From: Batillaria attramentaria | Taxonomy: Eukaryota; Mollusca; Gastropoda; Batillariidae | Assembly: GCA_018292915.2 (NCBI GenBank) | Contig: JACVVK020000167.1 | Location: 315,001-379,000 of the forward strand | Reading direction: 5' to 3' | DNA length: 64,000 nt | Part shown: positions 31,450 through 44,700 of the stretch, in pieces | How the letters are laid out: each line of letters starts with the position of its first letter | How positions within the stretch are numbered: position 1 is the first letter of the stretch | Position numbers and translations under genes: made by a program | Notes under the pieces: model-generated | Database searches by the model: none | What the model saw: only the letters and a program-made list of their open reading frames with translations | Told to the model about the DNA's origin: nothing

Positions 31450-34400
31450 GGATTGCAAATGTATTTCTGTGTAATTACAATGTTTGTAGCTGTTTAACAA
31501 GATACACATTCTGTGATGGTCATACATGTACTTGCGTGTTATTGTCGGCTTATAATACGTATCAGCCAGACCACACCAACTACAACGAAAGAAGAGATTC
31601 TGAACTGTAATTGTAAGTAGATCATTGTGATTTTTGTTTTACCTGTGCTGTTGTGTGCATTCTTCTGAAACTCACAAAACGTCACGAGAATGTCATGTTG
31701 ATAAAACCAAGAGTACGACAGTATCAAAGAGTTGGTGTTGCGTGCACAGCCAACACAGGGCGGGTAACCATGTGACGTGATGAATTACAATGAGTCCGTG
31801 ATTTCGGATGAGAAAGCATTGCGGCAATGTCCATGGTATGTAAAGCCGGCTCTTAACTGGGCACTGCGGAGCTCCACAGTGCTGTCCACAGTTGTGATTT
31901 TGGGGATTTCCGCTGCTGTGATGTCATCACAGCAACCTGGATTTCAAATAGCCACAACGGTGACTGTGGTTTCCACAACAGATTCTGATTGGCTGTACGA
32001 CGTCACTCGGCTTGCAAACCGTGCATGGCAGACTCGGACAGTACATCTTCAATCGGTTTGTCACCGAGCACAGCTGTGTTCAGTTTCATAGTTAAGATAA
32101 CACCGAGCGCAACGACTGTGATGTGCACATGTGTTTCGCGCGCTGTGCCCAGTTAAGAGCAGGCCTGAGGCAGTGTGTGTGTTCATTGCGTTCCCTCAGG
32201 GGTGTTTAGGATGGTTTGGTCATAAGTGTGTGACCGTGAAGGCACCCAGCACCCATGATGGTGACTTGGGATAAGGCACAGCACCACCTTGGGTGCTCAT
32301 ACTGCTATGGGAGAAGACTAGAGAAAATGATAGAAACAACAAACAGTGGCCAGCAACAAGACACACACAGCCTTTCATTTCACAGCTTGGCACACCTTGA
32401 AAGCAACGGTAAACCAGCTGTTTGGTTATGTTACTCTTGAGGTAAATGTACAGACTCGCTCATGAAGAAATGGCCGTCAGTAATGTTGAAACCGGTTTAG
32501 TTATTGACACCGAGACTTGAGTGGATGTGTTACGTGCAGCAAAATGTATTGGACATTGTAACATGTACATTACATTGTATGATGAGAGTGTGGGTCTTTC
32601 TTGTGGTGGTGTGTACACTGTACACGACATTGATTTTGTGTATGATACAAACATGTACTACCGTAAGCTTGTCTCAAGCTGATTGTATTTAATTTGTCAG
32701 ACATGGGCATTCCACTTGCTGAGTGTGAAAGGATTGGGAGTGAAAGAATCTTTGTCTTTGTTGGACTATGAGTTCAAGATCACCCTATGGTGAACTTCGA
32801 GCTGTAACCTTTAGTACAGTAATGCATGTAACTTGTTTTAGATTTTGTAAGAAAGTTAATGATTGGGTGAGTTTCTCTCATGGCTTTGTATGTTTGTTTT
32901 AGAAATTTTTGTTAACACCAGATGGGTGCTGAATGTACACAGCATCCACGAGATACACCATTATGGTTTCTAGAAACATTTTCAGTTTAAAAACTTGGCT
33001 GCTGATAAACATGAAGTCAGTTAAAACTTCCTGCAGTATGTTGCACTTTTTTTCGCTGCCTCTTGTGTGTGAACATTTTTTCTAGGATATGACAAGCTGA
33101 TGTGTGATGGTTGGTAAAAAAAAAAAAAGAAAAAAAAAGTGAAATTCATTTTACTTTGTAACATGACTGCCAAGGGTGGTTCTATACTTTTTTTTTCTTT
33201 CTTGAACTCTTCACAACTAAAGTAGGATAGGTATCTTTCAAAGGACAAATTTTTTTTTCTTTTTCTCAGAAATACATGTACTGAATTTCTGCAGTCACCA
33301 TGTGACCCATACCCTTGTACATATGTTCCATTCCCTGCGAGTATAATCTGATGTCCAGTGTTTGCATACCCTGAAGTCCGATGTTGGGAGGGATTCAGAT
33401 GATGCACGTCTGTAACTTCTCAATAAGTCATACAGGTGTATGTTGAAAAATCAAAACCATTTTTGTTTCACTTTTATGTGTGGTTAATGTGTGGTTTGCT
33501 CAAGACCGAGTTTTCATAGATCTGATGTTCAGTTGTGTACCGTTTAGCCTGTCATATGAAGATGAGCGAGTGAGAGAGAGATATATATATATATATGTGT
33601 TTACCTCCAAGGTTGTGATGCGTTTGAATGTAGTTTTGATGTGGTCCACGTATTTTAATGGGGATGCAGGGTCTCCACATAAATGGACTGTACAGGTCAT
33701 TAAGAGCAAGTCTGTGGGGTTTTTTGTTTGTTTGTTGTTGTTTTTGTTGTGTTTTTTTTTTTTTTTTTTTTTTTTTGGGGGGGGGGGTATTTTGAGTTAC
33801 CGATTTTCTGTAGTATTACCTTCAGTGAGCTGAAATGTCTCATGTCTTCATGGGGTGCCTGTCTGGAGTACACGTACCCATTTTTTCTTTCGTTTGTATG
33901 AAGCCATGGAACTGTTACGGCCATGCTGTGTGAAGCCCCCCCCCCCCCACCCCACTTTCCCAGTGTTGCCTCTTAGTTTGTTTTAGTCAGCTCTTTCCGG
34001 CCTCCTTTGTTGTTGGTTTTTCACGTGCTGAGATATGTAGCAATATGGTCAGATTTCCATACAAGCACTTTCCTCCCTTGCAGTGTCCAAATCTCAATTT
34101 CGTTTCCTTGTTTCTTCTGCTTGTATCATTACTAGTCATTTCTGATACCTTGATAGGAATTGGGGGGTGGGGGGGGGGGGCAGTTGTGATCACCTCATGA
34201 TTTGTATCTTTTCTAATATTTAAAATGAAAAAAAAATGAAAAAAAAGAGTGTGTGAATAGTATTCTGGCCAGTACCTGCACAATCAACATTGCTCTTATT
34301 ATAGATCTTTCCCCTGCCGAAAACTGTCCTATGAAAGGTAAAATGACAAGGGCCAGTGATTTTATGTATGGTAATATTCCATGCGTTTATTTATTCAGAA

Positions 34401-34847
34401 AGTTCTACCATTATTTGACAAGTTGTTACCTTACATGATCTCAGACATATATGTTTAAAAAAAAGGGCTTTATTTAAACTTATTTGACGGTTTCAGATTT
34501 TGATTTCAAATAGAAATACAGCCATACATAATGAAATTTTAGTTTGGGTAGCTCAGTTGATTATCCAGAAAGTTTTGTTAGTTCAGCAAATGTGTAGATT
34601 TTCTGTCATGTTCAACATGGGTGTTCACAAACTAGTGACTATGAAAATGTGCATATCGTGAACTTGTATTTGTTTACGGAAATATGCAAGTCAGGATGAA
34701 CCACAAGATTTGTACAAGGGTTGCTTTTAGAAGCAAACATAGCTGAGTATAACAAAGATTGTCATTAGAATTCATTCATCCAGTTTTGTTTTAGACCTCT
34801 TGAGTGCTGCTGCAAGTGCTCATCAAAGACATCGGTAAAAGTATGCC
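31450..34847. other. Intergenic stretch, no supported gene
   Basis: A 104-codon open frame at 31777-32091 has no recognisable motif and no splice or homology support. The stretch also holds (TA)n near 33583-33594, a T(n)G(n) junction at about 33748-33788, and poly-C and poly-G runs near 33937 and 34167. Confidence 0.5.
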
Positions 34848-35269
34848 CAGACCTGCCTACCCTACGCATGGACCATAGAAAACTAAGTAATTTGGGGCTT
34901 ACTACGCATTTAATTGCCCCACTATTCAATTTTGTTTCCTAAATCTACGTAATCAAGTTAGCGTTTCGTCAAAACCGATCTGAACTTTTGCTCGTACCGA
35001 TCCAGCTTTTTGAACGAACCTCATTCAAAGTTTAATGATGTATAAATACCCGGTAGAAAGAAGTTTGGCTAAAAAAAAAAAAAGAAGATACTATGGTAGT
35101 ACACTGTAACCAGTCGCATCAAACAAGCCAAAGAACAGAATAGTTGATTTGTAGCTTAAGTTAAGCAACGAGCTGGCAAGTGGCACATTTTGGTTGGGAT
35201 ACGTTAGCCGGGACTACTCATTTGGTTTTTGGCACTTCTCATGTCATGTTTGGTGGGTAGGCAGGTCTG
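34848..35269. mobile_element. MITE with 15-bp CAGACCTGCCTACCC inverted ends
   Basis: The left end CAGACCTGCCTACCC and the right end GGGTAGGCAGGTCTG are exact inverted repeats spanning 422 bp without coding capacity. CAG...CTG ends resemble hAT-type MITEs elsewhere in the window, but a clear target duplication was not found. Confidence 0.65.
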
Positions 35270-36426
35270 TCTGCCAGAAGAGCACGCAGCATGTTGTAGA
35301 ATAACATATATTCTGCAACTTTCAAGGCGTTAGTTTGTGTCTAATTCTCATGTTAAAATAGGAACCCCATTTTCTTTTTTGCCATTTCTAAAATATGCAC
35401 CTGCATAGTTTCACCTGCTTACTAAGGCATAATCATTTCAAATTGCTTTGGTTTCCAGCAATACACATGTACATTTATAATTTTACTCCATTTCTACATG
35501 ATCCCTCGCATCCAGGAAAGTTTTAAGTGTGGTGCACGATTGTATGTTTGGTGTGTATGGAGAGAGAGAGAGAGAGAAACGCATGGGTTTATAAATATGA
35601 AAGAGTGTACATGTATCCAGAACGCCATAATAAAATTTCAAGAAAACCCCAAACTACCTTCTTGTATGTTGTAAGGTGCACAGTAATTTTGGCGTGCACG
35701 AGCAGTCCACAGTTTGTTTCTGAATTCTCAGCAAAAATTAACCGCTTGCTAAGGCAACATCTTTCATTGTTACACACACATTCCAAACCTTGCCCTATAA
35801 GAACATATATATTCATTCAAACCAGCAGTCACATTCAATACTGTCAGTACGTACTGGTACATGTCCTCTGCTGTATAAATAAGCCAGCTACATAATGAAG
35901 TAGCTGACGCAAGGCACAAAGTTTTCTTCCCTTGTCAATACTCCAACAGCATGGAAGTTTCAACAAAAGGCACTGAACTGCACAGCTGCAGCGCTTCTTC
36001 CTGCTGGCAACTGTGAATCACCTCTGCTCCTGAAGTGAAAGCTGTGGGTAGTTCTTTACCCATTGTGTCTTTTCTCAACATGGCCCACCACATGCAGACA
36101 CCCCCAAGTCTGTGGTACGGCTAGAACCATACACAGCAACTGCATTAGGGGGGCTCCTTGCACCCAGGGCACTGACGTGAGCCTCTGCCCACTCATAACA
36201 TCTGTTAATATCTTGCTGCCACTAATGACGACGTGAACGAGGCGATGCTTTGCAAGCATGCAACATGCCACAATTCTCCACTCTTCTTGCGGGCCTTCCA
36301 ATTCTGAAAATCACTGAGGATGTAGTCGCGTCTGCGCAAATTCCGGAGACCTTCAGGGCAGCAGTCAGAGAGGGCAGCAATGGGAGTCTGGCCAAATTTA
36401 CACCCAGAAATGCATCTGCTGCAGCT

Positions 36427-38711
36427 TCAAGTCTGACGCTGGCGTTTCCAGAAGCGTTTGACGTCGTCGTGTCCCTCCTTGGTGACGACCATGACCCGTT
36501 TCTCCGGCAACTCCCAAACTAGTACGTCCATCTCCTAGTCACAAACACATGAAGGCATAGGTAAGTCAACAGGAAGAAAGCAAAATGCAGACAAAGTTTT
36601 GCTACTCTGGAGGAGCGTAAGTGTACACAGTATAAATTGCAAATTACATGTACCAAGACTTTCACTTCAAGGTGCCAAGTTTAAGGTAACTAGGCCTCAC
36701 TAACAACTTTTACAACACTTGTGTTTGTGACTGCATCTGCACGCTTAAAATCTCAATGATACAGCTGTGAATGCAATACACTGATGTCTGCTAGCAGTGT
36801 GAATAAGATCTGAAATGGCCCCAAGTTCTCCTCGTCAGCCCAAGTCAGCACAGGTTGGTAACTCAGTGAAAGCCTGTTTGCAGCTCGAACTGCCTGCATC
36901 TAAGTAGTAATGTTTCCATAATGACAGGGACGGCACTAAACACCTTACTGATCACATTACCCTCAGCAAAGAGAAACTTAATGGTACTTTTCAACCAGCA
37001 GAAACAGAAGTTTTAAAAAATCTGTACAGATGCTCTTTTACAGATCTCCCATTCTGAATGAACGGGTTAAGTAAAAGCAGTAGCACAGCGTGCTCACCTT
37101 TGCATAATTTCTCAGCATCTCAAAATCAGCTTGAGACAGGAACTGGTTGTACAGGACGCCGTCCGTGAAGGTGATACGCGCTCGCTCCAACTCCCATAGT
37201 CGTACCTGGTCTGTAATTGTTGGCGGGATCACAGGGGTCTGATGGGAAAACATGAAAGATTTTAAGACAAACCAACTCAGGCAGGGGCCATCCACAGTAT
37301 CATGTGGTCTCTGCACTCTTGACAGGAAAAAAAAATTACTCAGGAGACGCATACAAACATCAAACTGTAAATGATTTCACACTGCTGAAGCACACCACAC
37401 AGATGAGAACAAGTGACTGCAGATAACAAAAGCCATATTCTACACATGAACAAGCTTCAAGCCACAAGTCCAAAGATGATTTTCCATTTTATACCTGTTA
37501 TTTCACTGAAAATAAAGTATTTTTGAATTGGAATTTTTCACCACAAAGCATATTATATGTAGCATGCTTGAGCTAATTTTTGTAAGTTTGTCATTTTTCA
37601 AGTGACTGTGTTTAAAAAGTGATGTCAAAAGAAGATGAAAATGACAGGGGCAACTGGGTATGTTGCATGACAAGTTTTCGAGACTCAGTAATAATAATAA
37701 TAATGAGTATTGTATAGGCGCTTTACCCAGTTTCATTGAATCGGCTCAAAGCGCCGCGAACTGAACCCAACACGCACGCTCACGTGAATCATACGCATTC
37801 TCTCACACACTGGACATACACACATTACAATCACGTGGTTCAAAGGGTCAGCTCAGCTATTTAAGTTTTGGAATGTAGAATTGCATTTATTTTTTCCAAT
37901 TTTGTAGGCTGAACATTCCCAAAGCAGAGGGGGAGGAAGCCGGAGTACCCGGAGAGAACCCCCCGACGATCGGCCCGAATGATCGTCAAGACAACAAAGT
38001 CTAACAAAACTCACTTTGTGAAGCATATCAGGGTGGGCGTGACTCCTCAAATAGTTGAGAATCTGCAACAAAAATTGGTGGGTTTTTTTTTCCAATTTAA
38101 AATTGAACCATCATTTGTACAGAACAAAAGCAGTAAACATCTTCCAGAACCATTACATGTTGACTAACTGCACCAAGTAAAATCCTGATATGCATGTAAG
38201 TAAATAAGTAAAAGCGTGGCGTCAATATTTTCGTAAGGGAAATAAAAACCAAATCCAAACAACAAAACACTCTATATTTATATTCTCACACAGCTATACC
38301 AACCTGTTCAGCTGTAATCCCTCGAGCCAGAGCGGCACGGATGCTGTCCCTTGTGATGTTAGCCACCAACATGTTGGGAAATCTAAATAAAAATTACACT
38401 TGTCTATAGCTAGAGTAGAAGGTGGGTGGGAGGCTCTTAGGGAGTTTAACATCCTTTTCCACCATGTAAAGGTCATATCAAAGACGGGGCATTGAGAAAA
38501 AAAACAGCACAAATACTTGGCACCAGCTGGGATCTGAACTCATGAGGAGGAGGAGGAGGTTCAAAGCTCCACTCGTTAGGACCAAACGCTACAAACTCAG
38601 TTTTGTCCCAACTGCTATCCGTCTCCTGAATGAAGTCGTTTCTGGTTAGATTCTTTGTGGGGAGAGCTGCTGGTTATTGAGTGTCAGATATTGTGACATT
38701 TCTGTGATACC

Positions 38712-38766
<55 letters not shown>

Positions 38767-41700
38767 ATGCGTGTGACATGTGATGAAAGAGGGGGAGGGG
38801 AGGGGGGTGGTGTAAGTGGTATGTAGATAGTATTGGAATTTGAGTGTATTTAGTTACCGTAATTTCTACACTTAACCACCAGTATTATAAGCTCAGTTTA
38901 GTTAGTTGGTAATTAGTAGTGAATCAATTTTATGCATTGTGTCCTTTCTTATCACTTTTAGTTTGCTTGTCTTATATTAGTTATACATAGTGAAGCTGCC
39001 TTTAATATTAACCCTTTAATGGCTTTATTTTATTAAATTTTACATGCCCCTGAACAAAAAACAAATTTGTTCTTAATGGACACAATAAAGTCGTTTGAAT
39101 TTGAATTTGACCCGAGCATTGAGAGTCCCAACGCTGTACCACTTGGCTATCCCAGCTCCACACCAGAGAAGAAGAACTTTCCATAAACAAAATGCACCTG
39201 TCATCTCAAGAAAAAAAAATTGCTGCGAGTGACAAAACTGCAGTTTTGAGAAAGATTAAATATCATACGTGTACAGTATGATACAAAAAACAGGCATTCA
39301 CTTAACATTCATGCACCAGGTAATCTAAGTAAATTTACATTTTCCCTATCGTCACTGATATACTGTATATGTACAGTTTAGCACTATTTACTTACCTGTA
39401 AAGAAGATCACAAAACAGTGCCAAAAGTGCCACCTGCAGAGGTGAGTCTGTGGACACACACCAAAGCACATTATTCTAAAGGAAAAGTCTGCACTACATG
39501 CACTATCCAAAAGTGGGAATTTATTCTGCCAGAAATACAAAATGATTTCCAGGTATGTGATTCTGGGGTGTTCACTTACTACTTCAGCATGTTGAAGAAA
39601 TGAGACAAACTGACAGTGAGACTAAACATGGTGTAAGAAACTTTAGTTGCAAAACATCTTTTATTTCAAATATTTCTGTGAAAAAAGAAAATAAAAACCC
39701 CAAAACCTTTATTACCTTTTAATTATTGTTTTGAAACATTCTTATCTCTTTTCTGGCCACAGTGCGAGGGCCTTCGTGCCTTTGGCAAATAGTACTAGCA
39801 GCCTGCATGAGGGCATAGGGAGTCAACCACCAGCCACAGTCCACATCACACAGCCGTAGTGCTGTGGGCGGGTAGTACCAGTTGCCAAAGGCACGAAGGC
39901 CTCATGCTGTGGCCACAAAAAAGTTTAACCCATCTAAGCCCAAAGTTGTCTCAAAATTTACTTGGGCGACAGGTGCAGTATTTACTTATAATATCTGGGC
40001 ATATCTAAGTGAGTTAGTACATCAGGCAAACATTGTGAACTCTGCCGTACATGTCGTAAAATATGGTTCCCATAAAATTTTATTTACAAAGAAGCCCTAC
40101 AAGCTGTTTGAATTTGACAAGGGTGGGTGTCTGGGTGTTTAACGTCCTTTTCCACCACATAACGTGATATCAAAGGTGGAGCAACGATGAAAAAGCCAGC
40201 ACAAATATTTGGCCCCAGCCGGGATCGAACTCACGACCCGAGCATTGGAAGTCTAACGTTCTACTATTCGACCATCCCAGCTCCCTGAATTTGACAAGCA
40301 GATACTGATACCCACACACCACAAACTCTCATCACTCACCTGTGTAAGCGTAAATGCGGTAGTTGGTCTCCACTAAAATAAAGCCAGGTCTGTGAGCATC
40401 TGTGGATGTGGACTTGAGGCCTGATGCTATGTTGATGGCCAGGCGGGTAGGGTAGTACCTCTGTGATTTACGCTGTCAAACACAACGGCAGGATGTAAAG
40501 GCAAGTGGTTTACATGCACATAAAATACTGAAGCTGAACTTACGCGAGAAAACCTGCTGCTGCTTACTACATCTCAACCAACCTCTCACTTTGGCAATGT
40601 TTGGCACTTTGCACCCAACAGGATTGTGAACTCACCAAGAGCAAAAATCAGAAAACCTACCACTTTGCTTCTTTGTCTATGTCTCTTTATTTTCGCCTTT
40701 AAACGGTTGGGTGAAAACTGAGCATCCTGCAAACTAGCTTTATGTTAATACCAGTTCAATCCAAACTGATATTATTTGAATTAGTTCTCTCTTTCAATTT
40801 TATAATTTGAAAATTTCATTTACAAAAGCAAAAATTTGCCAAACACTATAAAGTTCAAGCCGAGCGATATACAGTAGATGCAAGTACAGAGACAGACTGA
40901 ATTACACATTTACCTTGCGCTGATAGACGAGACCAAATTCTCGTAGATGCTGTAGAAACCTCAGCTGGGATTCACTCATTCCCTCTGTGGAGTAGTCCTG
41001 GACAAAAAAGAAAAGAACGTGTGAAGTGAGAAACTTTAGAGCTCAGGGCTTAAAATGGTCCACGATTCAAAAGGAGACAAAGTGTGTGGCACTTCATAAC
41101 AAAGTTGTAAAACCACGAGCACACATCTGCCCCCAAAAATGTGTTATCCTATGCATGTTCCAAAGCATGCTCCCCCCGAAACTTTTTAATAAAAAAATTA
41201 GACTAAAATCTATGCAGTTTGGTGCATTTTTGCATGATTTTAAGTGTTTCAGAGGAGGAAACTATTTTTGGAGGAAAATGTTTAGAATTAGACTAAAATA
41301 TGTGTAGTTTGGAATGTACGGGCATGGTTCTTTGTGCTTCAGAAGAGGAAACAAACTGTTTGGGGTAAGAGGAAAAAATTTTGGCCAAACATGGAAATCC
41401 ACCAAAAGGTGGAAGATTTTTCATACCTGAGGCATGTCATACCTGTATCAACTAAACGACTTTGTGCAAACACACTGGCATGCCAAGAGAACAAGTTCCT
41501 TACATGATGTGGATAAATGAAGCTTAAGCATTTGGACACACCCTGACAAATACACACGCACACACCCTCGACCCTAACCTTGCAACACTCAACTGACTCT
41601 GACCTTGCCAAGTGTGGAGAAGCTGAGCTGGAAGAGAAAGGCGAGGCAGCTGACGAGGTCAAGGCCACGACTCTGCACGGTGTCCAGGTACTGGAGGAGG

Positions 41701-44700
41701 AAGTACCACACCTGGGATGCGGTGTCCATCAGGAGAAACTGGAAACCCTCCTGTGTGATGCTCGGCAACGCCTCGCCCTCCTCCCTGTGGTGCGGACAAT
41801 TTTATTGATCACAATGTCTGGATAATTCAATGAAAGATTTCAACACTTTATACACCTGTAATGCCTTTCTGTGCACATGTACAGCTCAAGCGCTCTATCT
41901 ACTGCTCACACTCTGCAATTTTAAAGACTGAAACTTGAGCTTGGGTGTGGGTGAGGTTCAAGGGCAGTGCCCAACTGAGGAACTGATCGAGACAAGTATT
42001 TATACACTGCGAGTACACACTTTTCTGTGTAAACCTGATAAAACGGGAATCCAGCAAAATTTGCAGAGCACGGGTGAGAAGGACTGCATTTTTTTTTTTT
42101 TTTTTTTTAAGTTTTAGCCAAAAGTGGAAGATTTTAAGCCCTGATATATATGATGCTGTGCCAAAAGTTCACACCCAAAAGTGGACCAGCTACACAAAAA
42201 TCAGATCTTGGTTTTCAGTTAAACTTTTTCATGATTTTATGAAGGCTTCTTTCCTCTACTGAAATATATATTTCAAAAGATAGTTGAAGTTGTGGTGTTT
42301 GCAAAAATCATGTTTTAATGAAGTGCACACTGTGTGTCACGTGTCGCATGGGACAAAGTATATTTATGTATACCTCTAAAATAAATTCATTGACAAACAA
42401 AATTCTGCATGGAAATGTAATGGAACCTGGGTAAGAAAGATAGAAATGGGTTTGGAAGCTTTGAATACTGTTTCATGTGCAATTACAAATGACACATTTT
42501 GTCTTGTGTGATGAGCGACATTTCCGTGGACTGAACTTTCTCTCTTAAAGCCGGAGAACTAGCGGGTAGTACTTGGGGGGTGTTGTTATGCTATGTTTAG
42601 TTGCAGTATTTGTATGTAAACACAGTTACAAGTCAGTGAGAAGCCATATTTCCATAGACCAGCATACTAATGTGTGGCATGTCGCAAGTCATGTCCAGGA
42701 CAAATTACTAGGGAGAGCTGTTCTTTTTCGGAAACAACACTGCTAACAAACACATTTGTACAACACGTAAGAAAAGAAACCACAACTATAGTTCTCACTT
42801 CCAAACATTTGTCTTTATCTCAGTAATATCACAGTTAATATCACAGAAATTAGCGGCAGACGCTGTACAGCTGCATGTGCTGTGTCGACAGTGTTTCTTG
42901 CAAACACAGCTCTGGCAATTCGTAGGAAAAATGCCACTGGCTCCCATGACTCTTCTGGCCTGGATGATCAGAACCAGAAATGTCCTTGCCTCATCCAAAA
43001 GATCACAAGGCCCATCTCATTTTCGGGGCAAATGGAGGCGACCTGAAAATAAAATTTCATACATGTGCACATGTGACAAACCAAAAACTGAGGCAAGTGA
43101 CTGCCTAAAAGGATAATTAATGATATTTGTTTTAAGTTAACAAACTATATTTTTACCAGCAAACATTTATATCCAGACTGGGCATTGCTTTTTCTTTTTT
43201 TTATATCAACTGTCGCTTCTTTGCTCAAACGTACACGAAGACCTGAAATTTACCACCAGATAAACTTATGATAAAGAATAGCTACTTTGGACTGGGAATC
43301 TCATACTCAGTTTTTTCACTCCATATTCCTTACATTTCATAATAAACAGAATAGGTTTATAAGCCAGTTTGGTTTTGACATGCTTCTGCTTTGTCTTTGG
43401 TGTTACTGGTGCAACACAGGCCGTGAAAAACCAATTCAAACTCAAAGAGAAAGAATGGGAGCGCTGTCCCCAGAACAATATTTCAGTCATTCTTTAATAC
43501 CTCTGGTCAAGTTACAGCAAGTTACAGAAGTGGGATTTTGAATATTCAAAAGAATTCTCACTACCATGTACCTCACCACGTTGGACCAAGCTAACCATAC
43601 TTCTACAGTGTCCCTAGTAGAAATGGTGATGTGCAACACAAAGAAAGACACTACGAAGAAAAAGAATCGGAGTGTTGTTCCTGAAACAATGTTTGTTACT
43701 CTTTTGTACCTCTGATCAAAGCACAGCAAGTTCGAGTGAAGTGGGATTTTGACTGTCAGAAGAAATTCTAACCACCATGTGCCTCGTCACGCTGGACCAA
43801 GTATCTACAATGTCCCTCGGAAACTTTTTTCCGCGAATAACTGCTCAGAGCTTGAAAATCGAAAGTACGGGCAAACGAATAATATTACTTTCACTCATTG
43901 TATTTGGAAACTGCAAAAGACGCCCATTATTACGATACGTTCGTGCGTAAAACTACTTGATTATGCTGTTGCTCGTCATGCTTGAGTCACTTGTCACATC
44001 TCTCACCCGTTCAAAATTGGGGGACAAAAAATCGAAACTTACCTTCACGCGCAGACGACGCCATCTTTGTTGTCACCATGCGGTCTCGTTTTGTAAACGA
44101 TACCTCGGTCTTTAAAAAATCGGCCATAAACAGAGTATTTCATTTGTAGAGTCCTCACTTTTTCAAAATGCACGCTTGTCACAATGGGACAAAAGAAAAC
44201 CGCGTGTGCTTTGTATTCGCTCTACTGGCTTCAAATGCTGGCAAAGTGGACCTCGCTAGCCTCCATCTCAAATCTGATGTCCAAAACGAGGCTGCCACCA
44301 TAAATAGTATGCAAATGAGGGTCTCGCGAAGTCTCGGTGACGCGAGAATGTGATTACCCGGGCAAGACAAAATCTGTGACGAGCGGCAAGCGGAACTTCG
44401 CGGGGACTTTTTTCTCGTACAAACGCGAAAACACGCATCATAATATACCGAAAAACACAGATTTGTTTGTGTTTAATGCAAACACAAAGCCTAGTTGGCG
44501 TGGTTTTATGCATTGGAAGGAGTGAGATGAAATCCTATGGTCGCCCTGTCAAGTCACCATTTTGACCCCGATTTTTAGGCCCCCAAAACTGTTTCTATGG
44601 CAAAATAACATCACTTCTGTTGGTTCAAACAAGACCAATTTATCTCAGCTATTTCCTTAGCCAGATATCTTTATAAGAAACCCAAAATTATGTTGAAATG

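Noticed and set aside
31777..32091. 104-codon + strand frame with one hydrophobic stretch downstream of COP1
   Set aside because: No recognised domain, no splice context, no second line of support; a single predicted membrane helix is not enough.
41580..41825. 81-codon + strand frame
   Set aside because: Antisense shadow of GTF2H4 exon 6, which is clearly coding on the minus strand.
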